Positions 8,981-16,496 of a stretch of 64,000 nucleotides of DNA are shown here, in pieces. Origin of the DNA: Enterobacter sp. JUb54 (GTDB taxonomy: Bacteria > Pseudomonadota > Gammaproteobacteria > Enterobacterales > Enterobacteriaceae); NCBI RefSeq assembly GCF_014298075.1, contig NZ_CP060418.1:3782001-3846000 (forward strand). Direction: 5' to 3'. The number at the start of each line of letters is the position of its first letter. The stretch's first letter is position 1. Under the pieces are notes generated by a model. The model was given only the letters and a program-made list of their open reading frames with translations. It did no database searches and was not told the origin of the DNA. The translations under genes were made by a program, and so were the position numbers.

Positions 8981-9601
8981 TTAGCGTGAAATAATCAGAT
9001 GAATACCGAAACCGGCAAACAGCGTACCGGCAATACCGTCGATCCATTTCGCCATGCGCTGATACCCGCGACGCATCGTCGGTAACGCAAACAGGCTGGC
9101 GACGACGGTGAACCAGGCCAGGGTTTCAAGGACGATCAGCAGGAAAATACCCCAGCGCTCGCCCGCGCCAACATCATCCCCGACAAACAGCGAGAACACG
9201 GAACCGAAGTAAATGATCGCCTTCGGGTTGGCGAGGTTTGTCAGCAGCCCTTTCAAAAAGCTGCGCCCGCTGCGGGCCAGTTCAACCTGCGGTTCCGCCG
9301 CCGTGACGTCGCTTTTCTTCAGCGCGCCGCGCAGCATCTGATACCCCATCCAGCACAGATACAGGCCGCCGCCGACCATAATAATGGTGTGCAGCCAGGC
9401 CATTTTTTCGATAATCAGGTGCAGGCCAAGCAGCGCCACGCCCGCCCAGACCATGACGCCAACGGTAATGCCCAGCACGCCCATCATCGCCTCTTTACGA
9501 GAGCGGCTGACGGCGGTCTGAGAAACAAAGAAAAAATCCGGGCCAGGACTCATCAGCGCAATGATATGCACCAGCGCGACGGTCAGGAAAAGCATCAGCA
9601 T
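8981..9601 (-). CDS. rhtC: Threonine exporter
   Basis: RhtC is an inner-membrane LysE/RhtB-superfamily protein that exports threonine. The 206-residue product has the family signature MSPGPDFFFVSQT in the first membrane segment and the LTNLANPKAIIYFGS loop in the middle. Its length and sequence fit the E. coli protein end to end. It lies between rhtB (convergent) and recQ (same strand, 84 bp upstream), the order seen in E. coli. Confidence 0.95.
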   Translation of the reverse strand: MLMLFLTVALVHIIALMSPGPDFFFVSQTAVSRSRKEAMMGVLGITVGVMVWAGVALLGLHLIIEKMAWLHTIIMVGGGLYLCWMGYQMLRGALKKSDVTAAEPQVELARSGRSFLKGLLTNLANPKAIIYFGSVFSLFVGDDVGAGERWGIFLLIVLETLAWFTVVASLFALPTMRRGYQRMAKWIDGIAGTLFAGFGIHLIISR

Positions 9602-9685
9602 GATTGAACCCTACTTAACAGGCTATTTTACTAGCAGGAATATAGTGAAGACCGAAACTATCCTGGCACTTTTTGGCCCGGCTGA

Positions 9686-11512
9686 CTACTCATCTTCACC
9701 ATCGACATGGGCGCGGATCAGCGCCATAAACTCTTTACCGAAGCGCTCCAGTTTCCGCGTGCCCACGCCGTTGACGCTCAGCATCTCACCGGCGGTGATC
9801 GGCGATTGCTCGGCCATTTCAATCAGCGTCGCGTCGTTAAAGACGACATACGGCGGGATATTCTCTTCGTCGGCAATAGCCTTGCGTAACTTGCGCAGCT
9901 TGGCGAACAGCTTGCGATCGTAGTTGCCGCCGAAGGTTTTTTGCATCGCCTTCGGTTTGAGCGCCACGATACGCGGCACGGCGAGCTGCAGCGGCACCTC
10001 GCCACGCAGTACCGGACGGGCGGCTTCGGTCAGCTGTAGCGCCGAATGCTGGGCAATATTTTGCGTCACCAGGCCGAGATGAATCAGCTGGCGAATCACG
10101 CTCACCCAGTGCTCGTGGCTCTGATCGCGACCTATGCCGTACACCGGCAGCTTGTCATGGGCCATCTCGCGAATGCGCTGATTATTGGCCCCGCGCAGCA
10201 CCTCAACCACATAGCCCATCCCGAAGCGCTGATTCACGCGGTAAATGGTCGACAGCGCCTTACGCGCGTCCATTAAGCCGTCGTACTGTTTTGGCGGGTC
10301 GAGGCAGATATCGCAGTTACCGCACGGCTCCTGACGCCCCTCGCCAAAATAGTTCAGCAACACCAGGCGGCGGCAGGTTTGCGCTTCGGCAAACGCGCCC
10401 ATCGCGTTGAGCTTATGGCGTTCAATATCCTGCAGCGGCCCGGCGGGTTTCTCCTCCAGACAGCGGCGTAACCACGCCATATCGGCCGGATCGTAAAACA
10501 GCATCGCTTCTGCCGGCAGGCCATCGCGCCCGGCGCGCCCGGTTTCCTGGTAATAGGATTCAATATTGCGGGGAATGTCGAAGTGCACCACGAAGCGGAC
10601 GTTGGGTTTGTTGATCCCCATGCCGAAGGCAACGGTCGCGACGACGATTTGCAGATCGTCGCGCTGAAATTTTTCCTGCACGTCCGCCCGGATGTCGTTT
10701 TCCAACCCGGCATGATAGGCCGCGGCGCTGATACCCCGGCTTTGCAGACGGGCGGCGGTATCTTCCACTTTCGAACGGCTGTTGCAGTAGATGATGCCCG
10801 ATTTGCCACGCTGGTCCTGCACGTAGCGCATCAGCTGATCGAGAGGTTTAAACTTCTCCATCAGCATATAGCGGATGTTGGGGCGATCGAAGCTGCTGAC
10901 CTGAATCAGCGGGTCGTTCAGCCCCAGCAGGCGCACAATATCGCGGCGGGTGGTGTCATCGGCGGTCGCCGTCAACGCCATAAACGGGATCTGCGGCATG
11001 CGCTGACGCAGCTGGCCCAGCGCGGCATACTCCGGACGGAAGTCATGCCCCCATTGGGAAATACAGTGGGCTTCATCCACCGCCAGCATCGCCAGGTTCC
11101 AGTGGCTGAGATGCTCGAGGAAGTTATCCAGCATCAATCGCTCAGGGGCGATATACAGCAGGCGGATCTGGCCGTTGCGACAGCCCGCCATCACGTCCTG
11201 CTGCTGTTCGCGGCTCTGCGTCGAGTTAAGACAGGCGGCGGCCACGCCGTTGGCCAGCAGTTGGTCGACCTGATCTTTCATCAGCGAGATCAGCGGCGAC
11301 ACGACGACGGTCAGGCCACCCAGTACCAGTGCCGGTACCTGATAGCACAGCGATTTACCGCCGCCGGTGGGCATGACAACCAGGCAGTCACGCCCGCCCA
11401 ACGCCGTGTCGATAATGGTTTCCTGGCCAGGGCGAAACTGCTGGTAGCCGAAGGTTTCCTGTAAAACCTGCTTTGCCAGCACTGTTTGATTCAATACTTC
11501 CGCCTGCGCCAC
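9686..11512 (-). CDS. recQ: ATP-dependent 3'-5' DNA helicase RecQ
   Basis: RecQ unwinds DNA in the RecF recombination pathway and suppresses illegitimate recombination. The 608-residue protein shows Walker A PTGGGKS (48-54), DEAH (146-149) with the RecQ-specific aromatic loop ISQWGHDFRPEY, helicase motif VI (ESYYQETGRAGRDG), and the zinc-binding cysteines in CRR...CGNCDIC. A winged-helix domain and a C-terminal HRDC domain (about 530-603; SVNGVGTRKLERFGKEF) complete it. It is downstream of pldA on the same strand, separated by a terminator hairpin. Confidence 0.98.
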   Translation of the reverse strand: MAQAEVLNQTVLAKQVLQETFGYQQFRPGQETIIDTALGGRDCLVVMPTGGGKSLCYQVPALVLGGLTVVVSPLISLMKDQVDQLLANGVAAACLNSTQSREQQQDVMAGCRNGQIRLLYIAPERLMLDNFLEHLSHWNLAMLAVDEAHCISQWGHDFRPEYAALGQLRQRMPQIPFMALTATADDTTRRDIVRLLGLNDPLIQVSSFDRPNIRYMLMEKFKPLDQLMRYVQDQRGKSGIIYCNSRSKVEDTAARLQSRGISAAAYHAGLENDIRADVQEKFQRDDLQIVVATVAFGMGINKPNVRFVVHFDIPRNIESYYQETGRAGRDGLPAEAMLFYDPADMAWLRRCLEEKPAGPLQDIERHKLNAMGAFAEAQTCRRLVLLNYFGEGRQEPCGNCDICLDPPKQYDGLMDARKALSTIYRVNQRFGMGYVVEVLRGANNQRIREMAHDKLPVYGIGRDQSHEHWVSVIRQLIHLGLVTQNIAQHSALQLTEAARPVLRGEVPLQLAVPRIVALKPKAMQKTFGGNYDRKLFAKLRKLRKAIADEENIPPYVVFNDATLIEMAEQSPITAGEMLSVNGVGTRKLERFGKEFMALIRAHVDGEDE

Positions 11513-11532
11513 GTTGACCCCACCTGCCTGAA

Positions 11533-11559
11533 AAGAAAACAGGCGCTATTTTCAGCGCC
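11533..11559 (-). terminator. Terminator of pldA
   Basis: The stem GGCGCT (11542-11547)/AGCGCC (11554-11559) has a 6-nt loop. On the minus strand it is followed by TGTTTTCTTTTC. It lies 20 bp after the pldA stop codon and upstream of recQ. Confidence 0.7.
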
Positions 11560-11579
11560 CGTGAGCCAGAGTGCAACGA

Positions 11580-12452
11580 TTAAAACAGATCGTTGAGCGT
11601 TACACCGACGCCAACACGCGTCTGGTTAAAATTATAGTCAATCAGCGATTCACCATAACCACTGTAGACCTGGGTGTAGAAACGCACGTGGCGGGTGATC
11701 GGATAGCTCACGCCCAGCTCGGCGCCACCGTAACCGGTGTTCCAGTTATATTGCCCCTGGGCGCTCAGAATTGCCTCACCGAGCTGATAGCCGACCTTCA
11801 GGCGGTAATAGCCCATATATTTGGTGATATCCGGGTTATCATCGGTGCTGCCGATAACGTACCAGGGCTTCACTTCCACCAGCCAGTTGCCGTTTTGCGC
11901 CATCAGGCGGGTATACAGGCGATTCCAGCTGCGGGAGGTGGGATCGGAGCGGCCGTTGGAGTCGTGATTATAGCCTACCTCAATATCGCGCAGCGTCCAG
12001 CCGGCAAGCCGATAATCCGTCGCAAAGCCGAGGAACAGCTGCGGCTCATAGTTCGTTTCGCGAAACGGCGCGGACTCCTTGCTGTTTGAGAGCTGCCACC
12101 AGGATTTCTGCGTATAGGAGGCACCGAGCAGCGAATTATCACCGAGGATCCCGCGCCACAGCGGGAAGGCCAGGCTGAGCTGGAATTTCACTTCATCTTT
12201 GCGGGCGTTCTCCGCCCAGTCATAGCTGGATATCGCTTCCTTGTTGATATCGCTGCTCCACGTATAGAGCAAGTAGTTGCTCTCATAGGGATAGAGCAGG
12301 AACGGATTATCATGATCCTGTAGCAGGTTAGCGATAATGCTGCCGCGCACCGCGGGAGTATCGTGGACCTGATGATTAATCGGCACGTCCTGCGCCAAAA
12401 CGCCGGCCGGGAGCGCAACCAGCGCCAGCAGCCAGGCCAAAGAGATACGCAT
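11580..12452 (-). CDS. pldA: Outer-membrane phospholipase A
   Basis: PldA is a calcium-dependent outer-membrane beta-barrel phospholipase that removes phospholipid from the outer leaflet. The 290-residue precursor has a Sec signal peptide with likely cleavage after residue 20 (GVLA-QDVP). The catalytic His and Ser are in YNHDSNGRSDP, with the family Asn following in RSWNRLY. The rest alternates as barrel strands and ends in the terminal aromatic residue (LNDLF) needed for barrel assembly. It is divergent from yigI. Confidence 0.96.
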   Translation of the reverse strand: MRISLAWLLALVALPAGVLAQDVPINHQVHDTPAVRGSIIANLLQDHDNPFLLYPYESNYLLYTWSSDINKEAISSYDWAENARKDEVKFQLSLAFPLWRGILGDNSLLGASYTQKSWWQLSNSKESAPFRETNYEPQLFLGFATDYRLAGWTLRDIEVGYNHDSNGRSDPTSRSWNRLYTRLMAQNGNWLVEVKPWYVIGSTDDNPDITKYMGYYRLKVGYQLGEAILSAQGQYNWNTGYGGAELGVSYPITRHVRFYTQVYSGYGESLIDYNFNQTRVGVGVTLNDLF

Positions 12453-12608
12453 TGCTGTTCTCCTGAATGAGTGATTTTTATTTCTGTTTTACCCCGGACC
12501 CATTCTACCTGTTTATAACCGCCCTGCCCGGTTATCCGTTCTGAAAGTGGTAATCACCGTTTTAGAAGCATAAAATCAACATCTCATTAACGAATGGATA
12601 TCATCGTC

Positions 12609-13073
12609 ATGTCTGAACTTACTGCCGAAGCCGCCCTTAAGCTGGTAGGCGAAATTTTTGTCGACCACATGCCTTTCAACCGCGCCTTAGGCCTGAAGTT
12701 AGAGCGTTACGAAAAAGAGTTCGCCCAGCTGAGCTTTAAAAACCAGCCTATGATGGTCGGCAACTGGGCGCAAAGCATTCTGCACGGCGGCGTGATCGCC
12801 TCGGCGCTGGACGTTGCCGCCGGCCTGGTGTGCGTCGGCAGTACGCTGACCCGCCATGAGACCATCAACGAAGAAGAGCTGCGCCAGCGCCTGTCGCGTA
12901 TGGGCACCATCGACCTGCGCGTCGACTACCTGCGGCCGGGCCGCGGAGAGCACTTCACCGCCACCAGCAGCCTGCTGCGCGCCGGGAATAAAGTGGCGGT
13001 CGCCCGCGTAGAATTACATAACGAAGAGCAGGTTTATATCGCCAGCGCCACGGCGACGTATATGGTGGGTTGA
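12609..13073 (+). CDS. yigI: Hot-dog fold thioesterase family protein YigI
   Basis: The 154-residue protein is of the PaaI/YbgC hot-dog thioesterase family, with the family core [17 protein letters not shown] and a second strand [15 protein letters not shown]. In E. coli YigI has been reported as a medium/long-chain acyl-CoA thioesterase. I chose the ATG at 12609 ([11 protein letters not shown]), which gives the family length. Another ATG five codons upstream (12594) is in frame, and neither has a strong Shine-Dalgarno. It is divergent from pldA and 49 bp upstream of rarD on the same strand. Confidence 0.88.
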   Translation: MSELTAEAALKLVGEIFVDHMPFNRALGLKLERYEKEFAQLSFKNQPMMVGNWAQSILHGGVIASALDVAAGLVCVGSTLTRHETINEEELRQRLSRMGTIDLRVDYLRPGRGEHFTATSSLLRAGNKVAVARVELHNEEQVYIASATATYMVG

Positions 13074-13122
13074 TCGGCGTAAATCGAGTAACATCGCTGT
13101 TTTGGCGTAACGGATTTTACCG

Positions 13123-14016
13123 ATGGATGCAAAACAAACGCGGCTGGGGATTATTCTGGCTCTTGCCGCCTATTTTATCTGGGGCATCGCACCAGCCTAT
13201 TTCAAACTTATCTACTATGTTCCCGCCGATGAAATCCTGACCCATCGCGTGATCTGGTCGTTCTTTTTCATGCTGGCATTGATCAGCCTCAGCCACCAGT
13301 GGCCGCAGGTGAAGAAACTGCTGCATACGCCGCGGAAGGTGTTTCTGCTGGCGGTGTCGGCGGTGCTGATTGGCGGCAACTGGCTGCTTTTCATCTGGGC
13401 GGTGAATAACCACCATATGCTGGAAGCTAGCCTTGGCTACTTTATTAACCCGCTGGTGAATATTGTGCTGGGGATGATCTTCCTCGGCGAGCGCTTCCGC
13501 CGGATGCAGTGGCTGGCGGTACTGCTGGCGCTTTGCGGCGTGCTGGTACAGCTGTGGACCTTTGGTTCGCTGCCGATTATCGGCCTGGGGCTGGCCTTTA
13601 GCTTCGCCTTTTACGGGCTGCTGCGTAAAAAGATAGCCGTCGATGCGCAAACCGGCATGCTGGTGGAAACTCTGTGGCTGTTACCGGTGGCGGCGCTGTA
13701 TCTGTTCGCCATCGCCGATAGCCCGACCAGCCATATGGGGCAAAACCCGTGGTCGCTGAACCTGCTGCTGATGGCTGCCGGCGTCGTTACCACCATCCCG
13801 CTGCTGTGCTTTACCGGCGCGGCCACCCGCCTGCGACTCTCTACGCTGGGGTTCTTCCAGTATATTGGTCCAACGCTGATGTTCCTGCTGGCGGTGGTGT
13901 TTTACGGGGAAGTGCCGGGGGCCGATAAGATGGTGACCTTCGCCTTTATCTGGATTGCGCTGGCGGTGTTTATCGTCGATGCGCTGTACACCCAGCGCCG
14001 GCTGCGTCGGGCTTAG
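13123..14016 (+). CDS. rarD: EamA-family permease RarD
   Basis: This 297-residue inner-membrane protein has about ten hydrophobic helices and two DMT/EamA repeats. It is the orthologue of E. coli RarD, named for chloramphenicol resistance in Pseudomonas; the physiological substrate is unknown. The N-terminus MDAKQTRLGIILALAAYFIWG and its length fit the family. It follows yigI by 49 bp and ends before a strong terminator. Confidence 0.94.
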   Translation: MDAKQTRLGIILALAAYFIWGIAPAYFKLIYYVPADEILTHRVIWSFFFMLALISLSHQWPQVKKLLHTPRKVFLLAVSAVLIGGNWLLFIWAVNNHHMLEASLGYFINPLVNIVLGMIFLGERFRRMQWLAVLLALCGVLVQLWTFGSLPIIGLGLAFSFAFYGLLRKKIAVDAQTGMLVETLWLLPVAALYLFAIADSPTSHMGQNPWSLNLLLMAAGVVTTIPLLCFTGAATRLRLSTLGFFQYIGPTLMFLLAVVFYGEVPGADKMVTFAFIWIALAVFIVDALYTQRRLRRA

Positions 14017-14035
14017 CGCCGTCGCGTCCGCCTCA

Positions 14036-14076
14036 CGCGCCGGCCTCTCATCCGCAGAGGCCGGCGCGTTATTTTT
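14036..14076 (+). terminator. Rho-independent terminator of rarD
   Basis: A perfect 13-bp GC-rich stem (14036-14048 with 14056-14068) has a 7-nt loop and is followed by TTATTTTT. Its T tract runs into the last bases of the convergent gene at 14075-14977. Confidence 0.9.
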
Positions 14077-14977
14077 ACTGCTCGGTGAGCTCCAGCTCGG
14101 CAATCAGGGGTAAATGATCGCTGGCGGATGACCAGGCAAAGGCCGGCGAGTTATGCGGCACCTCGATTTTTTTCACATTCCATTTTTGCCCCTTGAAGGT
14201 AAAAATATGGTCAATATCTATTGCCGGGTTAACCGCGGGCCAGGTGCGGTAATCCGTCCCCTGCTTCACCACGGGGTTAAAGAAATAACCCACCTCTTTT
14301 AACGGCTGCTCATCGTGCGTGGAGTTAAAATCACCCGCGAGAATTTTGATCGATGAGGCGATATCTTTAAAGTCGGATGGGGCATCGCCGATGCTCACGT
14401 CCAGAAGATGGCGAACCTGCTCCACGCGCATCGTCGGATCCTTCTGCCAGTCGAGATGGGTCACCATCACCAGCACCGGGCTGTCAAAGCCGGGAACGGC
14501 GATTTGCGCCAATAGCGCGATTCGCTGCTCGGCATCCCCCGACGGCAGCTTAATCACCTGGGTGTGGTCGATTTTATATTTGGACAGAATACCGAGACCA
14601 TACTCACCGCCGTCGAAATCCAGCGCTTTGCCGAAGGCGTAGTGATAGCCGTTAGCGTCCGCGATGGTTTTTAGCTGATCGATTTTCTGGCTTCTGGCGG
14701 TTTTATTATCGACTTCCGGAACCGCAATAATATCGGCGCCGATGTTCTTAATCGCTAAATTGAGTGCAGTAAAATCCGCCACGTTATCGGACGCTTCATT
14801 CTTGCCGATGTTATAGGTCGCAATCTTCAGCTGAGGATAATTCTCGGCGTAGACTTTATCCGCAACGCCGCCTTTTTGAACCGCAAGAATTTCATTACCA
14901 GCAAGTTTTTCAACAGCTTGTGCATTAACGGAGAGGCAGGCAAGCGCCAGGAAGGGTAGTGTAAAGATACTTTTCAT
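14075..14977 (-). CDS. Secreted endonuclease/exonuclease/phosphatase (EEP) family protein
   Basis: The 300-residue protein has a clear Sec signal peptide with likely cleavage after Ala21 (NAQA-VEKL), so it acts in the periplasm or outside. All EEP catalytic blocks are present in order: ATYNIGKNE (Asn), AVPEVDN (metal-binding Glu), VTHLDW (His), LAGDFNS (D-x-N), IDIDHIF (Asp-His) and ASDHLPL (terminal Asp-His). The fold is shared by DNases, sphingomyelinases and inositol phosphatases, so the substrate is open. E. coli has yigF and yigG between rarD and corA; this gene takes their place here. A -10-like AT-rich stretch and a poor Shine-Dalgarno precede it, and it seems to be a single-gene unit. 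Confidence 0.85.
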   Translation of the reverse strand: MKSIFTLPFLALACLSVNAQAVEKLAGNEILAVQKGGVADKVYAENYPQLKIATYNIGKNEASDNVADFTALNLAIKNIGADIIAVPEVDNKTARSQKIDQLKTIADANGYHYAFGKALDFDGGEYGLGILSKYKIDHTQVIKLPSGDAEQRIALLAQIAVPGFDSPVLVMVTHLDWQKDPTMRVEQVRHLLDVSIGDAPSDFKDIASSIKILAGDFNSTHDEQPLKEVGYFFNPVVKQGTDYRTWPAVNPAIDIDHIFTFKGQKWNVKKIEVPHNSPAFAWSSASDHLPLIAELELTEQ

Positions 14978-15139
14978 TATAAAATTTCACTTTTTTTTAT
15001 CGGGAATATTGCGATGGTAACAATTATCCCTCAGCTTTTATGTGACTTATGGCCCACACTTCTGATGCGTAGAGAATTAAGTCACTCGCGATAATCAAAG
15101 CCTGTTTCCGTTCCCCGGCGCGGCGGCCGACATAAAGGC

Positions 15140-15173
15140 GAAAAAAAGCCGGCCACCTTATAAGGCGGCCGGT
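15140..15173 (-). terminator. Rho-independent terminator of corA
   Basis: A 12-bp stem (15149-15160 with 15161-15172, one G-U pair in the RNA, with a tight loop formed from the central TTATAA) is followed on the minus strand by seven T (15141-15147). It lies 20 bp after the corA stop. Confidence 0.9.
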
Positions 15174-15192
15174 TTTGATATAATTTATTGTT

Positions 15193-16143
15193 TTAAAGCC
15201 AGTTTTTACGCTTAAAGTAGAGATATGGCGCCAGGCCGGCCAGCATCATAAAGACGATCGCCCCCGGATAACCAAAGCTCCAGTGCAGCTCGGGCATAAA
15301 CTCAAAGTTCATCCCATAGCTTGACGCCACCAGGGTTGGCGGCAGGAAGACTACGGAGACCACCGAGAAGATCTTGATGATGCGGTTCTGCTCGATGTTG
15401 ATAAAGCCCATCGCCGCCTGCATCAGGAAGTTCACCTTCTGGAACAGCGATTCGTTATGCGGCAGCAGAGATTCGATATCGCGCAGGATCTCGCGCGCCT
15501 GCTCCAGCTGCCCCGCCGGCAAACGGGCCTTACGCACCAGGAAGTTCAGCGCTCGCTGGGTATCCATCAGACACAGGCGCACCTTCCAGCCGATATCCTC
15601 TTGTTCCGCCAGCGTTGACAGCGCGTCATCGTACTCGTCGCCCTGACGGCCTTCCATAATCACGCGGCTGAGTTTTTCCAGGTCGCTATAGATGTTTTCG
15701 ATTTCATCCGCCAGCTGTTCAATTTTGGTTTCGAACAGATCCAGCAGCAGCTCATAGGCGTTGCCATCAACCATTAGCTGGTTGCGCACGCGCATGCGAT
15801 AGAGACGAAACGCGGGCAGTTCGCGCTCGCGCAGGGTGAACAGGCGCCCTTCACGAATCGTAAACGCCACGGTGGAGTTACCGGCGTGGTCTTCGGCATC
15901 TTCAAAAAAGAAGAATGAGTGAATGTGCAAACCGTCTTCGTCTTCGAAGAAACGCGCCGATGCTTCGATGTCTTCCAGTTCCGGGCGGGTAGCCAGGTTC
16001 TGACCCAATTCCGTCTGTACGCGGCTTCGTTCATCGTCGTCTGGCTCCACCAGATCGACCCACACCGAACTGGCGAGATGTTTTATTTCATCCGCTTCCA
16101 GGCGTGTTAAACGATTATTTTCCAGTTGAAATGCGCTCAGCAT
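15193..16143 (-). CDS. corA: Magnesium/cobalt/nickel transporter CorA
   Basis: CorA is the main constitutive Mg2+ channel of the inner membrane, a homopentamer. The 316-residue protein has a long cytoplasmic acidic and helical N-terminal funnel and two C-terminal membrane helices, with the [11 protein letters not shown] selectivity signature between them and the basic KRKNWL end. The start [10 protein letters not shown] was chosen by family length; the open frame extends 16 codons upstream without similarity. The 5' region (16144-16409) carries a sigma70 promoter, a short leader ORF and a hairpin, described separately, which suggests control within the leader as known for Salmonella corA. Confidence 0.98.
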   Translation of the reverse strand: MLSAFQLENNRLTRLEADEIKHLASSVWVDLVEPDDDERSRVQTELGQNLATRPELEDIEASARFFEDEDGLHIHSFFFFEDAEDHAGNSTVAFTIREGRLFTLRERELPAFRLYRMRVRNQLMVDGNAYELLLDLFETKIEQLADEIENIYSDLEKLSRVIMEGRQGDEYDDALSTLAEQEDIGWKVRLCLMDTQRALNFLVRKARLPAGQLEQAREILRDIESLLPHNESLFQKVNFLMQAAMGFINIEQNRIIKIFSVVSVVFLPPTLVASSYGMNFEFMPELHWSFGYPGAIVFMMLAGLAPYLYFKRKNWL

Positions 16144-16263
16144 GACCGGGACTCCCAATGCAAAAAAATTATCGGACAGTTCGGTGGGCACACAGAAACA
16201 ATTTGGGTTTCAGACCATTAAGCCTGACTCAGAGCGACGGGAATGACGGGTCGCCGACAACCG

Positions 16264-16295
16264 CTAAGGCTATCAGCATAAGAGGATAGCCTTAG
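16264..16295 (-). promoter_or_regulatory. Perfect hairpin in the corA leader
   Basis: CTAAGGCTATC (16264-16274) and GATAGCCTTAG (16285-16295) form an 11-bp perfect stem with a 10-nt loop. No T run follows, so it is not a simple intrinsic terminator. On the minus strand its 5' arm overlaps the stop codon of the leader ORF (stop at 16292-16294), so a terminating ribosome would cover it. This arrangement fits translation-coupled control of the leader. Confidence 0.6.
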
Positions 16296-16348
16296 GAGTT
16301 GTTCCTGACGGACAGGAAGTTGAGCCAGCATCTACTGGGTGTGTCCAA
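16292..16348 (-). CDS. corL: Candidate corA leader peptide (CorL-like), 18 aa
   Basis: A TTG-initiated 18-codon frame (peptide MDTPSRCWLNFLSVRNNS with initiator Met) starts 9 nt after an AGAGGA Shine-Dalgarno and about 25 nt after the predicted transcription start. Its stop codon is inside the 5' arm of the perfect hairpin at 16264-16295. Salmonella corA has a leader ORF, corL, whose translation influences Rho-dependent termination in the leader. Position and arrangement match that model, but I cannot confirm sequence homology, and the TTG start is an assumption. Confidence 0.5.
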   Translation of the reverse strand: MDTPSRCWLNFLSVRNNS

Positions 16349-16380
16349 GGCGAATGTCCTCTTAGCGTAATCGTGCGCGC

Positions 16381-16409
16381 ATGTTACGCCAGCGCAAAAA
16401 CGGCGTCAA
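16381..16409 (-). promoter_or_regulatory. Sigma70 promoter of corA
   Basis: TTGACG (minus strand, 16404-16409) and TAACAT (16381-16386) are separated by exactly 17 bp, a near-consensus sigma70 promoter. Transcription would start near 16374, giving a leader of about 230 nt before corA. The rest of the 353-bp corA-uvrD gap (16410-16496) is AT-rich, with no other gene seen. Confidence 0.7.
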
Positions 16410-16496
16410 CACGCAACGGAACGCTAAAGAGCAAATCCTGCCCTTTAGCATATAAGGCTAGCAGATAATTATAAAAAAACGATATTTTTCTTAATG

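Noticed and set aside
16363-16386. ATG-initiated six-codon frame before the corA leader ORF
   Set aside because: Its start codon lies inside the predicted -10 box, upstream of the likely transcription start, so it would not be transcribed.
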